From Amycolatopsis alkalitolerans (GTDB lineage Bacteria > Actinomycetota > Actinomycetes > Mycobacteriales > Pseudonocardiaceae): a stretch of DNA of 64,000 nucleotides. Location: contig NZ_VDFW01000003.1 of the NCBI RefSeq assembly GCF_006152065.1, positions 248,001 through 312,000 of the forward strand, in the 5' to 3' direction. Under the pieces are notes generated by a model. The model did not search any database and was not told the origin of the DNA. It was given only the letters and a program-made list of their open reading frames with translations. Below are positions 43,570 to 52,757 of the stretch, piece by piece. Position 1 is the first letter of the stretch. Every line of letters starts with the position of its first letter. A program made the translations under genes and the position numbers.

Positions 43570-44964
43570 TCACTTGAACGAGACGTGGCGCAGCACCGTG
43601 TACAGGTTCATCACCGCGAGCGCGAGCGGGAGCACCGTCGCGATGCAGATGGCCTCGAAGATCTCGACCGTGCGCCGCAACGGCGGCGAGAACCGCTGGT
43701 TCGGGAAGATCACGCCCACCACCAGCGAGCCCGCGGCCACCAACACCAGCGCGGCGAACACCCACAGCAGCCGGCCGGTCGTGCTCTGCGTGAAGATCCA
43801 CCCGATCAGGATGCCGGCCGCGGACACCATGCCGGTGGTCAGCAGGGCGACGGCCTGCGCGCCGTTCGCGTACGAGCGCGCCCGCAGCAGCAGGACCAGC
43901 GTCGCGACGACGCCGGTGATGATCCCGAAGACGCCCGGCGCGGTGGCGGTGATGATCGCGGCGACGGCGGCCGCGCCACCGCAGCCGATGAGCAGCCCGG
44001 TCATGTAGTTGTGCGCGACCGCGGTGCGCCGCTCGATCACCGTGTAGTCCGGGTACGCCTCGTTCTCCCTGAGTTCCTCGGCGGTGCCGGGCACGTTGGG
44101 CAGCGGGAGCTTCGCGAGCCAGATGGTGGCCCTCGGCAGGACCGAGATCGCGGCGAGCGAGACCGCCGCGGTGCCGGCCGCGATGCCCGGGGCAGGATGC
44201 GCGATCAGGGTCGCCACGGTGAACGTGAGCACCCCGATGACCCCGGCCGTGGCGGCGGCGATGAAGGCCGTGATGCCCGCGCCCATGATCATGATCGCGA
44301 CGGCCGCGACGATCACCACGAGCCCGCTGCCCAGCAGCAGGTTCGCCCGGATGGTCAGCCCCGGCACGGCGGAGAACCCGGCGACGAACGCGAACGGCAG
44401 CCCGCCGGCGGCCGCGATCACCACCCCGGTGCTCTTGGCCTGGTAGGCGTTGGCGAGCGTTGCGCCGACAGCGAGGCAGGCGATGGCGGCGACACCGGCG
44501 GTCAGTGCGGCGGCGATACCGTTGCCCCCGAACACGGGCCCGCCCATGAACAGCGCGAAGGCCGCGGCGACCAGCGCGAGCCCGCCCGCGATGTGCCCGA
44601 TCCGGTTGGCCGTCTCCTTGGTCCACGGCCGGAAGCTGTCCGGATCCGCGTCCGCGATCGCGTCCACGACGTCGTCGTAGAGCGGGGGCGGCGGGTTGTC
44701 GTTGCGCCGCCGCAGCTGGAGCAGTTCACCGTCGACCACGCCGAGCGAGGCCAGCGTGCGGCTCGGGTCCAGCGGGGCGTCGCCGAGCTTGGCCAGTGTC
44801 CAGCCGCCGTGGCGGGCGCCCCCGTCCGGCGAGGTCTCCTTGGCCATGTCCAGCAGCATCGGCAGCAGGTCCGCGACCGCGACGTCGGCCGGCAGCGCGA
44901 CGTCGATCCGGGTACTCGGTGCGACCACCGTGACCCTGCTGAATACCGTCGTGCCCGTTGCCAC
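43570..44964 (-). CDS. eccD: Type VII secretion integral membrane protein EccD
   Basis: This protein has 464 residues with a GTG start at 44964 and AGGGGG upstream. The N-terminal ubiquitin-like domain (TVVAPSTRIDVALPADVAVA to GELLQLRRR, about 1-87) is followed by a linker and about eleven membrane helices (from about 125). It ends in MNLYTVLRHVSFK. EccD dimers form the membrane barrel of the ESX pore. It is the first gene of the eccD-mycP pair, the same order and orientation as in mycobacterial ESX-4. Confidence 0.93.
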   Translation of the reverse strand: MATGTTVFSRVTVVAPSTRIDVALPADVAVADLLPMLLDMAKETSPDGGARHGGWTLAKLGDAPLDPSRTLASLGVVDGELLQLRRRNDNPPPPLYDDVVDAIADADPDSFRPWTKETANRIGHIAGGLALVAAAFALFMGGPVFGGNGIAAALTAGVAAIACLAVGATLANAYQAKSTGVVIAAAGGLPFAFVAGFSAVPGLTIRANLLLGSGLVVIVAAVAIMIMGAGITAFIAAATAGVIGVLTFTVATLIAHPAPGIAAGTAAVSLAAISVLPRATIWLAKLPLPNVPGTAEELRENEAYPDYTVIERRTAVAHNYMTGLLIGCGGAAAVAAIITATAPGVFGIITGVVATLVLLLRARSYANGAQAVALLTTGMVSAAGILIGWIFTQSTTGRLLWVFAALVLVAAGSLVVGVIFPNQRFSPPLRRTVEIFEAICIATVLPLALAVMNLYTVLRHVSFK

Positions 44965-45230
44965 CTGCGTGCCCCCTAAGAGAGAGAATGCTGCGGGCTA
45001 CTTATACCTAATCGCCACCGCTGGTCGCAGCCCGCCACCCGCCGAAAATTTTCCGGACTGTCGGTGGGCGGCTCTAGTATTAACGCACCTGGGGTCACCA
45101 CGGGGTGGTTTTGGGGAGAACCGGTCCGGCTTGGGCAGTATCGCCGCGGCGAGCGCCGGGGTTCGCTACCGTGTGAACGGCCCTGGACCAGGCAGGCAGT
45201 CCGGGCGTCGAGTTGAAGAGGGGTCCTTCG
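44965..45230. promoter_or_regulatory. Divergent eccD/eccC promoter region
   Basis: On the plus strand TTCCGG (45051-45056) and TAGTAT (45075-45080), 18 nt apart, would give an eccC leader of about 150 nt. On the minus strand a TATAAG box at about 45006-45001 may serve eccD. GAAAATTTTC at about 45044-45053 is an AT-rich palindrome in otherwise GC-rich DNA. A weaker ECF-like pair (GGACC about 45185, CGTCG 45206-45210) lies just before eccC. No gene is supported in the 266 nt. Confidence 0.45.
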
Positions 45231-48200
45231 GTGAGCACGCTGCAGTTCAAGAAATCGCCACGGCTGGCTGCGCCGCGCCCACCCGGTGGGGAGGTGCACC
45301 TGGAGCCGCCGCCCGAGGTGCCGCGCACGATCCCCGGCAATGTCGTGCAGAAGATGATGCCCGTGGTCATGATCGTGGCCACGCTGGGCATGGTCGTCGT
45401 GATGTTCACGACTGGCGGCGCGGCCGCGCGCAGCCCGCTGACCTTGATGTTCCCGATGATGATGCTCATGTCGATGGGCGGCATGTTCGCCGGCGGCGGG
45501 CGCGGCGGGGGGCAGAAGAAAGCGGAGATGAACGAGGACCGCAAGGATTACTTGCGTTACCTCGGCCAGATGCGTGAACGTGCCCGCGAGGCCATGGGGG
45601 ACCAGCGGGCGGCTCTCGAATGGGTGCATCCGGACCCGCAGGCGCTGTGGTCGCTCGCCGCGAGCCGCCGCATGTGGGAGCGCCGCCAGAACGATCAGGA
45701 CTTCCTTCACCTGCGCGTCGGCCGCAGCTCGCACAGGCTGGCCACCCGGCTGGTGCCGCCGCAGACCGGCCCGGTCGACGAGCTCGAGCCGATCGCCACG
45801 CTCGCGTTGCGCCGGTTCGTCCGCGCTCACTCGATCGTGCCCGATCTGCCGACGCAGATCACCCTGCGGGGATTCGCCGCCGTCAGCCTGCAGGGCGACC
45901 GCGAGCTCACCCGCGGGCTCACCCGCGCGATGCTGGCCCAGCTGGTCACCTTCCACAGCTGTGACGACGTGCTGATCGCGTTCGCCACCGCCGGCCGGGC
46001 GAAGTCGGAGTGGGAGTGGGCCAAGTGGCTGCCGCACGTGCAGCATCCCGAGCTGTCCGACGGCATCGGCCAGCTGCGGATGATGGCCGGCTCGCTCGCG
46101 CAGATCGAGCAGTGGCTGGACATGGAGCTGCGGGACCGGCCGCGGTTCTCCCGCAACGCCACGCCGAACGCGGACCAGCCGCACGTCGTGATCGTGATCG
46201 ACGACGCGGAGGTCACCCGCGAGGAGCAGATCGTCCTCGAGGAGGGCCTGGTCGGCGTCACCCTGATCGACCTGTCCGACTCGCTCGGCAACCTCGCCGC
46301 CCGCCGCGGCCTTCGGCTCGTGGTCGAGCCGACCCGTGTCGGCGCGCGCAGCGCCGGCGGGGTCGAGTGGTTCGGCAGGCCGGACACGCTGAGCGTCGTC
46401 GAGTGTGAGGCGCTGGCGCGCAAGATCTCGCCGTACCGGGTCGGCTCCGCGGCCGAGGAGGCCAGCTCGGACGAACCGCTGCTGTCCAACCCGACGCTGC
46501 TGGAGTTGCTCGGCATCCCGGGCGATCCGATGACCTTCGACGTCCAGCAGGCCTGGCGGCCGAGGCCGGTCCGCGACCGGTACCGGGTGCCGTTCGGGGT
46601 GGGCGAGTTCGGCCAGCAGGTCGAGCTCGACATCAAGGAAGCGGCCATGGAGGGCATGGGCCCGCACGGCCTGTGCATCGGCGCGACCGGTTCCGGTAAG
46701 TCGGAGTTCCTGCGCACCCTCGTGCTCGGTCTGCTCGCCACGCATTCGAGCACCGCGCTCAACATGATCCTGGTCGACTTCAAGGGTGGTGCGACGTTCC
46801 TCGGTCTGGACAAGGCCCCGCACGTCGCCGCCACGATCACCAACCTCGCCGGTGACCTGACTCTGGTCGACCGCATGCGGGACGCCATCGCCGGTGAGGT
46901 GGCCCGGCGCCAGGAGGTGCTGGCGAAGGGCAACTACAAGAACGTGTGGGACTACGAGAAGGCCCGCGAGAACGGCGCCGACCTCGACCCGATGCCCGCA
47001 CTGTTCATCTGCATCGACGAGTTCTCCGAGATGCTCAACGAGAAGCCCGACTTCATCGAGATCTTCCTGCAGATCGGCCGTGTCGGCCGGTCGCTGCAGA
47101 TGCACATGCTGCTCGCCTCGCAGCGGCTGGAAGAGGGCAAGCTGCGTGGTCTGGACACCTACCTGTCCTACCGCATCGGTCTGAAGACGTTCTCCGCCGC
47201 CGAGTCGCGGGCGGCGATCGGCGTGCCGGACGCGTTCGAGCTGCCCTCGATCCCCGGTTCCGGGTATCTCAAGTTCGACACCTCGACGATGGTCCGGTTC
47301 AAGGCGTCCTATGTGTCCGGCCCGTACCGGCCGGCGGGCATCAAGACCGCGGGCCCGGTGTCCACTGTGGTCCGGGCGGACAAGCGGCCGCAGCTGTTCG
47401 TGCCCGACTTCGTGGAGCTGCCACCGGAGCCCGAACCGGAACCGGAGCCGATCGAGGCGGAGCCGGCCCGGGACGAGTCCGACGAGGCCACCGAGCCCAC
47501 CGAACTCGAGGTGATCGTCGACAGGCTGGTGGGCCAGGGCCCGCCGGCGCACGAGGTGTGGCTGCCGCCGCTGGACGAGTCGAACTCGCTGGACACCCTG
47601 CTGCCGAACCTCAACCCGACCGAGGACCGTGGTCTCTCGCCCGTCGGCTTCTTCGGCAACGGCAAGTTGCAGGTGCCGATCGGCGTCGTGGACCGGCCGT
47701 TCGAGCAGCGCCGTGACCCGTTGTGGGCGGACTTCTCGGGTGCGACCGGGCACGGCGTCGTGGTGGGCGGGCCGCAGTCGGGCAAGTCCACCCTGCTGCG
47801 CACGCTGATCATGTCGATGTCGCTGGCGAACACGCCCGAGGAGGTGCAGTTCTACTGCGTCGACCTCGGTGGTGGCACGCTCGCCGGGCTCGCCGGGCTG
47901 CCGCACGTTGGTGGTGTCGCGGTCGCCCGGCGCGAGCCGGACAAGGCACGCCGCATCATCGCCGAGCTCAACACACTGGCCAACGAGCGGGAAGGCCTGT
48001 TCGGGTCGCTCGGCATCGACTCGATGGCTGACTTCCGCAACCGCAAGCGCCGGGGCGAGATCACCCCTGAGCAGGATCCCTTCGGCGACGCCTTCCTGAT
48101 CGTCGACGGCTGGCGCGCCCTGCGTGACGATTTCGACGAGCTGGAGCCGCAGATCACCGCGCTCGCGCAGCGCGGTCTGGCCTACGGGGTCCATGTGATC

Positions 48201-49244
48201 ATCGCGTCCACCCGGTGGGCCGATATCCGGCCGGCGATCAAGGACATGCTGGGCACCCGGTTCGAGCTCCGGCTCGGTGACCCGAGTGAGTCCGAAATCG
48301 ACCGTCGCACCGCGGTGAACGTGCCCGAGGGCCGTCCCGGTCGCGGTCTGACCCGCGACCGGCTGCACATGCTGATCGGGCTGCCGCGCATCGACGGCAG
48401 CAGCGACGCGGAAAATCTCCCGCCCGGGGTGGCGGACGCGATCGGCAAGATCCAGGCGGCCTGGTCGGGCCGGATCGCCCCGCAGGTCCGGCTGCTGCCG
48501 GAGGAGATCTCCTACGACGAGATCCTGTCCATGGACAAGCAGCGGCACACGAAGCTGGTCCCGATCGGTGTCAACGAGGACGAGCTGGCGCCGGTGTACC
48601 TGGACTTCGACGCCGACCCGCACTTCTTCGCCTTCGCCGACGGCGAGTCGGGCAAGACGAACCTGCTGCGGCAGGTCGCGCGCGGGATCACCGAGCGCTA
48701 CACCGCGAAGGAAGCGGTCATCGTGCTCGTGGACTACCGGCGCACGATGCTCGGCTTCATCGAGGGTGATCATCTGCTCGGCTACGCCGTGTCGGCCAAC
48801 CAGCTGGACGGCATGATCAAGGACGTCGCCGGATCGATGTCGCGGCGGCTGCCCGGTCCGGACGTCACGCAGGAACAGCTGCGCAACCGCTCGTGGTGGA
48901 AGGGCCCGGAGCTGTTCGTGCTGGTCGACGACTACGACCTGGTGGTGACGCAGTCGAGCAACCCGCTCAAGCCGTTGGCGGACTTCCTCCCGCAAGCCAA
49001 GGACGTCGGCCTGCACGTCGTCGTCGCCCGGCGCACCGGTGGTGCCGCGCGCACCTCGTACGACCCGATCATCGGCAAGCTCAAGGAGCTCTCGGCGCCG
49101 GGCCTGGTGATGAACGGCAGCAAGGACGAGGGGCAGCTGATCGGCAACGTCAAGGCCGGCCCGATGCCGCCGGGCCGCGGCAACCTGGTCAGCCGCAAGG
49201 TCGGCAAGCAGCTGATGCAGGTGTCGTGGATCCAGCCGGAGTGA
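45231..49244 (+). CDS. eccC: Type VII secretion ATPase EccC, full-length three-ATPase form
   Basis: This protein has 1337 residues. I chose GTG at 45231 because AGAGGGG lies just upstream and the protein opens STLQFKKSPRL. Two membrane helices lie at about 45-90 (PVVMIVATLGMVVVMF, LMFPMMMLMSM), then a DUF-type stalk and three FtsK-like ATPase domains: P-loops at 484-491 (GATGSGKS), 846-853 (GGPQSGKS) and 1137-1143 (DGESGKT). Walker B segments are LFICIDEF, AFLIVDGW and LFVLVDDYD. It recognises substrates and powers export. It is a single chain, unlike the split EccCa/EccCb of ESX-1. Confidence 0.95.
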   Translation: MSTLQFKKSPRLAAPRPPGGEVHLEPPPEVPRTIPGNVVQKMMPVVMIVATLGMVVVMFTTGGAAARSPLTLMFPMMMLMSMGGMFAGGGRGGGQKKAEMNEDRKDYLRYLGQMRERAREAMGDQRAALEWVHPDPQALWSLAASRRMWERRQNDQDFLHLRVGRSSHRLATRLVPPQTGPVDELEPIATLALRRFVRAHSIVPDLPTQITLRGFAAVSLQGDRELTRGLTRAMLAQLVTFHSCDDVLIAFATAGRAKSEWEWAKWLPHVQHPELSDGIGQLRMMAGSLAQIEQWLDMELRDRPRFSRNATPNADQPHVVIVIDDAEVTREEQIVLEEGLVGVTLIDLSDSLGNLAARRGLRLVVEPTRVGARSAGGVEWFGRPDTLSVVECEALARKISPYRVGSAAEEASSDEPLLSNPTLLELLGIPGDPMTFDVQQAWRPRPVRDRYRVPFGVGEFGQQVELDIKEAAMEGMGPHGLCIGATGSGKSEFLRTLVLGLLATHSSTALNMILVDFKGGATFLGLDKAPHVAATITNLAGDLTLVDRMRDAIAGEVARRQEVLAKGNYKNVWDYEKARENGADLDPMPALFICIDEFSEMLNEKPDFIEIFLQIGRVGRSLQMHMLLASQRLEEGKLRGLDTYLSYRIGLKTFSAAESRAAIGVPDAFELPSIPGSGYLKFDTSTMVRFKASYVSGPYRPAGIKTAGPVSTVVRADKRPQLFVPDFVELPPEPEPEPEPIEAEPARDESDEATEPTELEVIVDRLVGQGPPAHEVWLPPLDESNSLDTLLPNLNPTEDRGLSPVGFFGNGKLQVPIGVVDRPFEQRRDPLWADFSGATGHGVVVGGPQSGKSTLLRTLIMSMSLANTPEEVQFYCVDLGGGTLAGLAGLPHVGGVAVARREPDKARRIIAELNTLANEREGLFGSLGIDSMADFRNRKRRGEITPEQDPFGDAFLIVDGWRALRDDFDELEPQITALAQRGLAYGVHVIIASTRWADIRPAIKDMLGTRFELRLGDPSESEIDRRTAVNVPEGRPGRGLTRDRLHMLIGLPRIDGSSDAENLPPGVADAIGKIQAAWSGRIAPQVRLLPEEISYDEILSMDKQRHTKLVPIGVNEDELAPVYLDFDADPHFFAFADGESGKTNLLRQVARGITERYTAKEAVIVLVDYRRTMLGFIEGDHLLGYAVSANQLDGMIKDVAGSMSRRLPGPDVTQEQLRNRSWWKGPELFVLVDDYDLVVTQSSNPLKPLADFLPQAKDVGLHVVVARRTGGAARTSYDPIIGKLKELSAPGLVMNGSKDEGQLIGNVKAGPMPPGRGNLVSRKVGKQLMQVSWIQPE

Positions 49245-49272
49245 TCGCACCGGGCGTCCGCGGAGGTGCGGC

Positions 49273-51129
49273 GTGACAGTCCGGGTCGCGGTGGATTTCG
49301 GCACGTCCAGCACCTGCGTCGTGGCGGCGATCAACAGCCGCGAGCCGCAGGTCGCCGTCATCGACGGTCAGCCGCTCATGCCGTCGGCCGTGTACGCGGC
49401 CGCCGACGGCACGCTGTTCGTCGGGCAGGAGGCCGAGCGCCAGGCCGCGATGGATCCGTCGCGGTACGAGCCGCATCCGAAGCGCCGGATCGACGAGGGC
49501 GAGCTCCTGCTCGGTGACTCGGTGCTGCGAGTCACCGACGTGGTCCGCGCCGTGCTGTCGCGGGCGGTGTCCGAAGCGCGGCGGCTGGCCGGCGGCGCCG
49601 AGGTCGATCTGCTGGTGCTGACCCATCCCGCTGACTGGGGTGCGGTCCGGACGAGGCTCCTGCGGCAGGCCGCCGGCGGTCTCGCGCGCGACGTGACGCT
49701 CGTGCCGGAACCGGTCGCGGCAGCCGTGTTCCACGCCGCGACGTTCGCGCCGCAGGAGATCAACCAGGACCGGACGGTGGAGGTCAGCGCGCGGCCGGGG
49801 GAGACGCTGGCGGTCCTCGACCTGGGCGGCGGCACAGTCGATGTGAGCGTCGTGAGCCGCGCGCCGGCGCAGGCAGCCCGTCGCGGGTTCCAAGTTCTCG
49901 CGACGAGGGGTGATCCGAGTTTCGGCGGCGCGGACGTGGATCAGGTGCTGCTGGAGCACGTCGGCGAACTGGTGTCCTCGGCTGATCCGGAGGCGTGGCG
50001 GGAGCTCGTGGAAGGGCGAGAGCTCGCAAACCGCCGCCGCCGCCGCGTGCTGCGGCAGGATGTCCGTGGCGCGAAGGAGACACTGTCCCGGCACGCCTAC
50101 ACCGACGTGCCGATGCCGCCCCCGTTCGCCGACGCGCATGTGACCCGCGAGGACCTCGAGAAGCTCATCGCCGCGCCGCTGAGCCGTGCGGTCGAGCTCA
50201 CCGGCGCCGCGATCGAGGAAGCCGGCCTGCGGCCGAAGCAGCTCACCGCGATCTTCCTCGTCGGTGGTTCGAGCCGGATCCCGATGATCTCGCGCCTCGT
50301 GCACGAGCGCACCGGCGTCGTACCGACCACTTTGGACCAGCCGGAAACCGTTGTGGCGCGCGGAGCCCTGCTCGCCGTGCGTACCGAACCCGAACGCGCC
50401 GCGCCCCCACCGCGGCCGATGGCGGACCGGCGCACGGAACTCGTCCGCAGCCCCAACGCGCCGCGTCCCGCCGCGTTCGCCGCCCGCCCACCGGTCCGGC
50501 CCTTTTCGGCGCAGCAGGCGCGCCCGCCGGCGCCACCGCCGCCGGTGTCGCCGCCGCGAGGGATGCCGGCGCCGCCGGAGCCGCCGCGCCGTAAGAGAAA
50601 GCTGCCGTGGTTCATCGGTGGCGCGGTGGTCGTGGTCGCGGCCGTCACCGCGGGCCTGCTGCTGTGGCTCAACCGGGGCGGCGAAGCGCCGCAGGGCAAG
50701 GTCGTCGCGCAGTACGACTATCAGTTTTCGGAACCGCAGGACTGGACCCAGACCGGCGGGCAGGCACAGTATCGCGAAACGCTGATCAAACCGGCCGGCG
50801 CGGCCAACGGAAACGACGCGATCTCCGTCCAGGAATACGAACTGACCTACGACGCGACGCAGAACCCGCAGCAGCTGTCCGACAATCTGCGGCCGCTGGT
50901 CCAGGCGCCCGGTTCGGCGTACTCCGGCTTCGACGCGGACGCGACTTTCGGTGGGCGCAAGGTCATCTACTACCGGCAGGCCGGAGATTTCGGTCCGATC
51001 GACTGGTACGTCCTCGCTCAGGGGAAGGTCCAGGTGAACGTCGCGTGTCAGTACGCGACACAACAGGCACACGACCGGGTGGCTTCGGCGTGCGATCAGG
51101 TCGTGCGTTCCGTGCGGATCACCGGCTGA
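49273..51129 (+). CDS. Hsp70-like ATPase domain fused to type VII secretion-associated domain (Rv3446c-like)
   Basis: This protein has 618 residues. GTG at 49273 has GGAGG 6 nt upstream and is 28 nt after eccC. Residues 1 to about 375 form an actin/Hsp70-type ATPase fold: VAVDFGTSSTCV (phosphate 1), VLDLGGGTVDVSV (phosphate 2), PEPVAAAV and the adenosine loop LVGGSSRIPMI. A Pro/Arg-rich linker, a membrane helix (about 446-465) and an outer domain (QDWTQTGGQAQYRETLIKP, VNVACQYATQQ, two Cys) follow. The outer domain resembles the family of M. tuberculosis Rv3446c. No separate peptide-binding domain is present. It may chaperone or gate export. Confidence 0.85.
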   Translation: MTVRVAVDFGTSSTCVVAAINSREPQVAVIDGQPLMPSAVYAAADGTLFVGQEAERQAAMDPSRYEPHPKRRIDEGELLLGDSVLRVTDVVRAVLSRAVSEARRLAGGAEVDLLVLTHPADWGAVRTRLLRQAAGGLARDVTLVPEPVAAAVFHAATFAPQEINQDRTVEVSARPGETLAVLDLGGGTVDVSVVSRAPAQAARRGFQVLATRGDPSFGGADVDQVLLEHVGELVSSADPEAWRELVEGRELANRRRRRVLRQDVRGAKETLSRHAYTDVPMPPPFADAHVTREDLEKLIAAPLSRAVELTGAAIEEAGLRPKQLTAIFLVGGSSRIPMISRLVHERTGVVPTTLDQPETVVARGALLAVRTEPERAAPPPRPMADRRTELVRSPNAPRPAAFAARPPVRPFSAQQARPPAPPPPVSPPRGMPAPPEPPRRKRKLPWFIGGAVVVVAAVTAGLLLWLNRGGEAPQGKVVAQYDYQFSEPQDWTQTGGQAQYRETLIKPAGAANGNDAISVQEYELTYDATQNPQQLSDNLRPLVQAPGSAYSGFDADATFGGRKVIYYRQAGDFGPIDWYVLAQGKVQVNVACQYATQQAHDRVASACDQVVRSVRITG

Positions 51130-51271
51130 AGTCCCGGCGCACCCATTGGAGTGAGCCCTTTTCGCGACTGCGAATTCACCGCGTTTCCCGAGGTCGTGCG
51201 GTGTTTTTCCAGCGCGTTCCATAGTGGGGCATTCACTCTCGCAACTACTTCAGTGCAAACCGGGACAAGGC

Positions 51272-51308
51272 GGAACCAGTCGTGGCAAGGTCTTCGTCGT
51301 AGGTTCGT
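51272..51308 (+). promoter_or_regulatory. ECF-sigma-like promoter of the esx pair
   Basis: GGAACC (51272-51277), a 17-nt spacer, then CGTCG (51295-51299) match the general ECF pattern GGAAC-N16/17-CGTC that is reported for mycobacterial SigM. CGTCGTAGGTTCGT (51295-51308) is repeated exactly at 58262-58275 before another T7SS-target operon. Transcription would start about 50 nt before the esx ATG. Confidence 0.55.
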
Positions 51309-51355
51309 ACCAAACGCAGTACGGCGACAAACCAGAGACGAAGGGGGCAACCCTC

Positions 51356-51673
51356 ATGGCTAACGGCTTTACCGGAGACCCGGCCGACTTTGCACAGGCC
51401 CAGGTGCACGTCGACGAGTGCCAGCAGGCGATGGACCAGACGCTGGTCAAGCTGGCCAACGAGATCGAGGCGACCCGCGCGGGCTGGAGCGGCCCGGCCG
51501 CGATCGTCTTCCAGCAGGTCATGGACGCCTTCGGCGAGAAGTCGAAGAACCTGAACAAGGCGCTCGCGGACATCGGCGAGATGCTCAAGCACTCGGGTGT
51601 CGCGTACCAGACCCAGGATGACGACGTCAAGTCGAACATCAGCCAGCTGTCGAACGTTCTCGACGGCCTGTAA
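51356..51673 (+). CDS. WXG100 protein, EsxU position
   Basis: This protein has 105 residues. ATG at 51356 has AAGGGGG 8 nt upstream. It has the WXG100 helix-turn-helix with W44-S-G46 and the C-terminal export motif Y84-Q-T-Q-D88. It is first of the esx pair in the ESX-4 locus, matching M. tuberculosis esxU by position, and probably dimerises with the next product before export by EccC. It has an ECF-like promoter upstream and no signal peptide, as expected for ESX substrates. Confidence 0.88.
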   Translation: MANGFTGDPADFAQAQVHVDECQQAMDQTLVKLANEIEATRAGWSGPAAIVFQQVMDAFGEKSKNLNKALADIGEMLKHSGVAYQTQDDDVKSNISQLSNVLDGL

Positions 51674-51725
51674 ACCGACCTTCCACAGTAATTATTTGAA
51701 TTCTTGAGCTTCCAGGGAGGAAAGC

Positions 51726-52022
51726 ATGTCTGACGGCATGATCAAGGTCGACCCGGCCACAATTCACACGGCGGCGGATGGCTGCAAGACCGCGGGCCGC
51801 GACATCCAGAGCCACTTCGACACGCTGGTTCATCAGATGAAGAAGCTGACCGACAGCTGGACCGGTGACGCGATGAACCAGTGGCACGACCGGCAGCAGG
51901 AGTGGAACAAGGCGCTCGAGGACATGAACGCCCTGCTCGCCCGGATCGCGATCGCGCTGCCCGAGATCGCCGACGGTTACCAGAAGACCGACAAGGACGT
52001 CATGAACATGTTCGGCGGCTGA
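51726..52022 (+). CDS. WXG100 protein, EsxT position
   Basis: This protein has 98 residues. ATG at 51726 follows GGGAGGAAAGC. W45-T-G47 marks the turn, and Y85-Q-K-T-D89 is the YxxxD signal. It is the partner of the preceding WXG100 protein, 52 nt downstream, ending with a textbook terminator. By position it corresponds to EsxT. Both partners carry YxxxD, while classical pairs such as EsxA/EsxB have it on one. Confidence 0.9.
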   Translation: MSDGMIKVDPATIHTAADGCKTAGRDIQSHFDTLVHQMKKLTDSWTGDAMNQWHDRQQEWNKALEDMNALLARIAIALPEIADGYQKTDKDVMNMFGG

Positions 52023-52039
52023 GCGAAGCTCAATCGTCC

Positions 52040-52073
52040 AAAAGGGTTCCGGCACGCGCCGGAACCCTTTTTT
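52040..52073 (+). terminator. esx operon intrinsic terminator
   Basis: A 14-bp stem (AAAAGGGTTCCGGC 52040-52053 with 52058-52071) closes on an ACGC loop and is followed by a run of six T, 17 nt after the stop. Confidence 0.92.
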
Positions 52074-52099
52074 CGTGGCAGGACAGGTCCGGACCATTC

Positions 52100-52753
52100 C
52101 TACCTCGGGGCGCCGACCTCGTACTGGGCCTGCTCGTTGAGCACCCGCACGGTGACCTTTTTCGGTTGTCCCGCAACGGTGACCGTGCAGTCGAAGGTGG
52201 TTCCGGTCTTGACGGGCTCGTGCGCGGGGCAGCTCACGTTCTTGACGTCGCCCTCGCCGAAAGCCCCGTGGAGGATCTGCTCGACACCGTCCTCAACGGA
52301 CTTCTGGTCCAGTACGTCTCCTCCGAACGCGCCGAGCAGCCAGGCGCCCACCCCGCCCCCGGCGAGCACGACGAGCGCCGCCGCCGCGATGAGCCAGGGT
52401 TTCTTGGCCCGTTTCGGTTTCGGGGGCGCTTCGAACGCGCCGAACCCGCCGTAGCTCGCGCCCGGCGACCACGGGGCCTGGGGGTGACCATGCGGTGGCG
52501 TCGAGCCGGGGTAGCCGCCCTGCCACGGCCCGGCTTGCGGTGGGCCAGCCTGTGGTGGCGCGGCCTGCGGTGGGCCCGCCTGGGGTGGCGCGGCGTGCGG
52601 TGGTCCGGCCTGGGCTGGCGGTGATCCGGCCTGGGGTTGCCCGGCTGGCGGTGGCGGGGCCTGGGGCCGCCCCGCCTGCGGCGGATAGCCAGGCGGCTGT
52701 CCCGGCTGTTCCGGGTAACCCGGCCAGGCGCGCGGGTCCTGTGGAGAGCTCAC
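52100..52753 (-). CDS. Membrane protein with Pro/Ala/Gln-rich N-terminus and DUF4333-like domain
   Basis: This protein has 217 residues with a GTG start at 52753. Residues 1-115 are a repetitive Pro/Gln/Ala/Gly cytoplasmic tail with PPQAG repeats. One helix (about 119-141, LIAAAALVVLAGGGVGAWLL) leads to an outer domain with two cysteines (NVSCPAHEPVKTGTTFDCTV) and a final EQAQYEV strand, the pattern of DUF4333 proteins of actinobacterial envelopes. It is 4 nt after the upstream lipoprotein gene, so they form an operon. Function unknown. It converges on the esx terminator. Confidence 0.75.
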   Translation of the reverse strand: MSSPQDPRAWPGYPEQPGQPPGYPPQAGRPQAPPPPAGQPQAGSPPAQAGPPHAAPPQAGPPQAAPPQAGPPQAGPWQGGYPGSTPPHGHPQAPWSPGASYGGFGAFEAPPKPKRAKKPWLIAAAALVVLAGGGVGAWLLGAFGGDVLDQKSVEDGVEQILHGAFGEGDVKNVSCPAHEPVKTGTTFDCTVTVAGQPKKVTVRVLNEQAQYEVGAPR

Positions 52754-52757
52754 GTCG

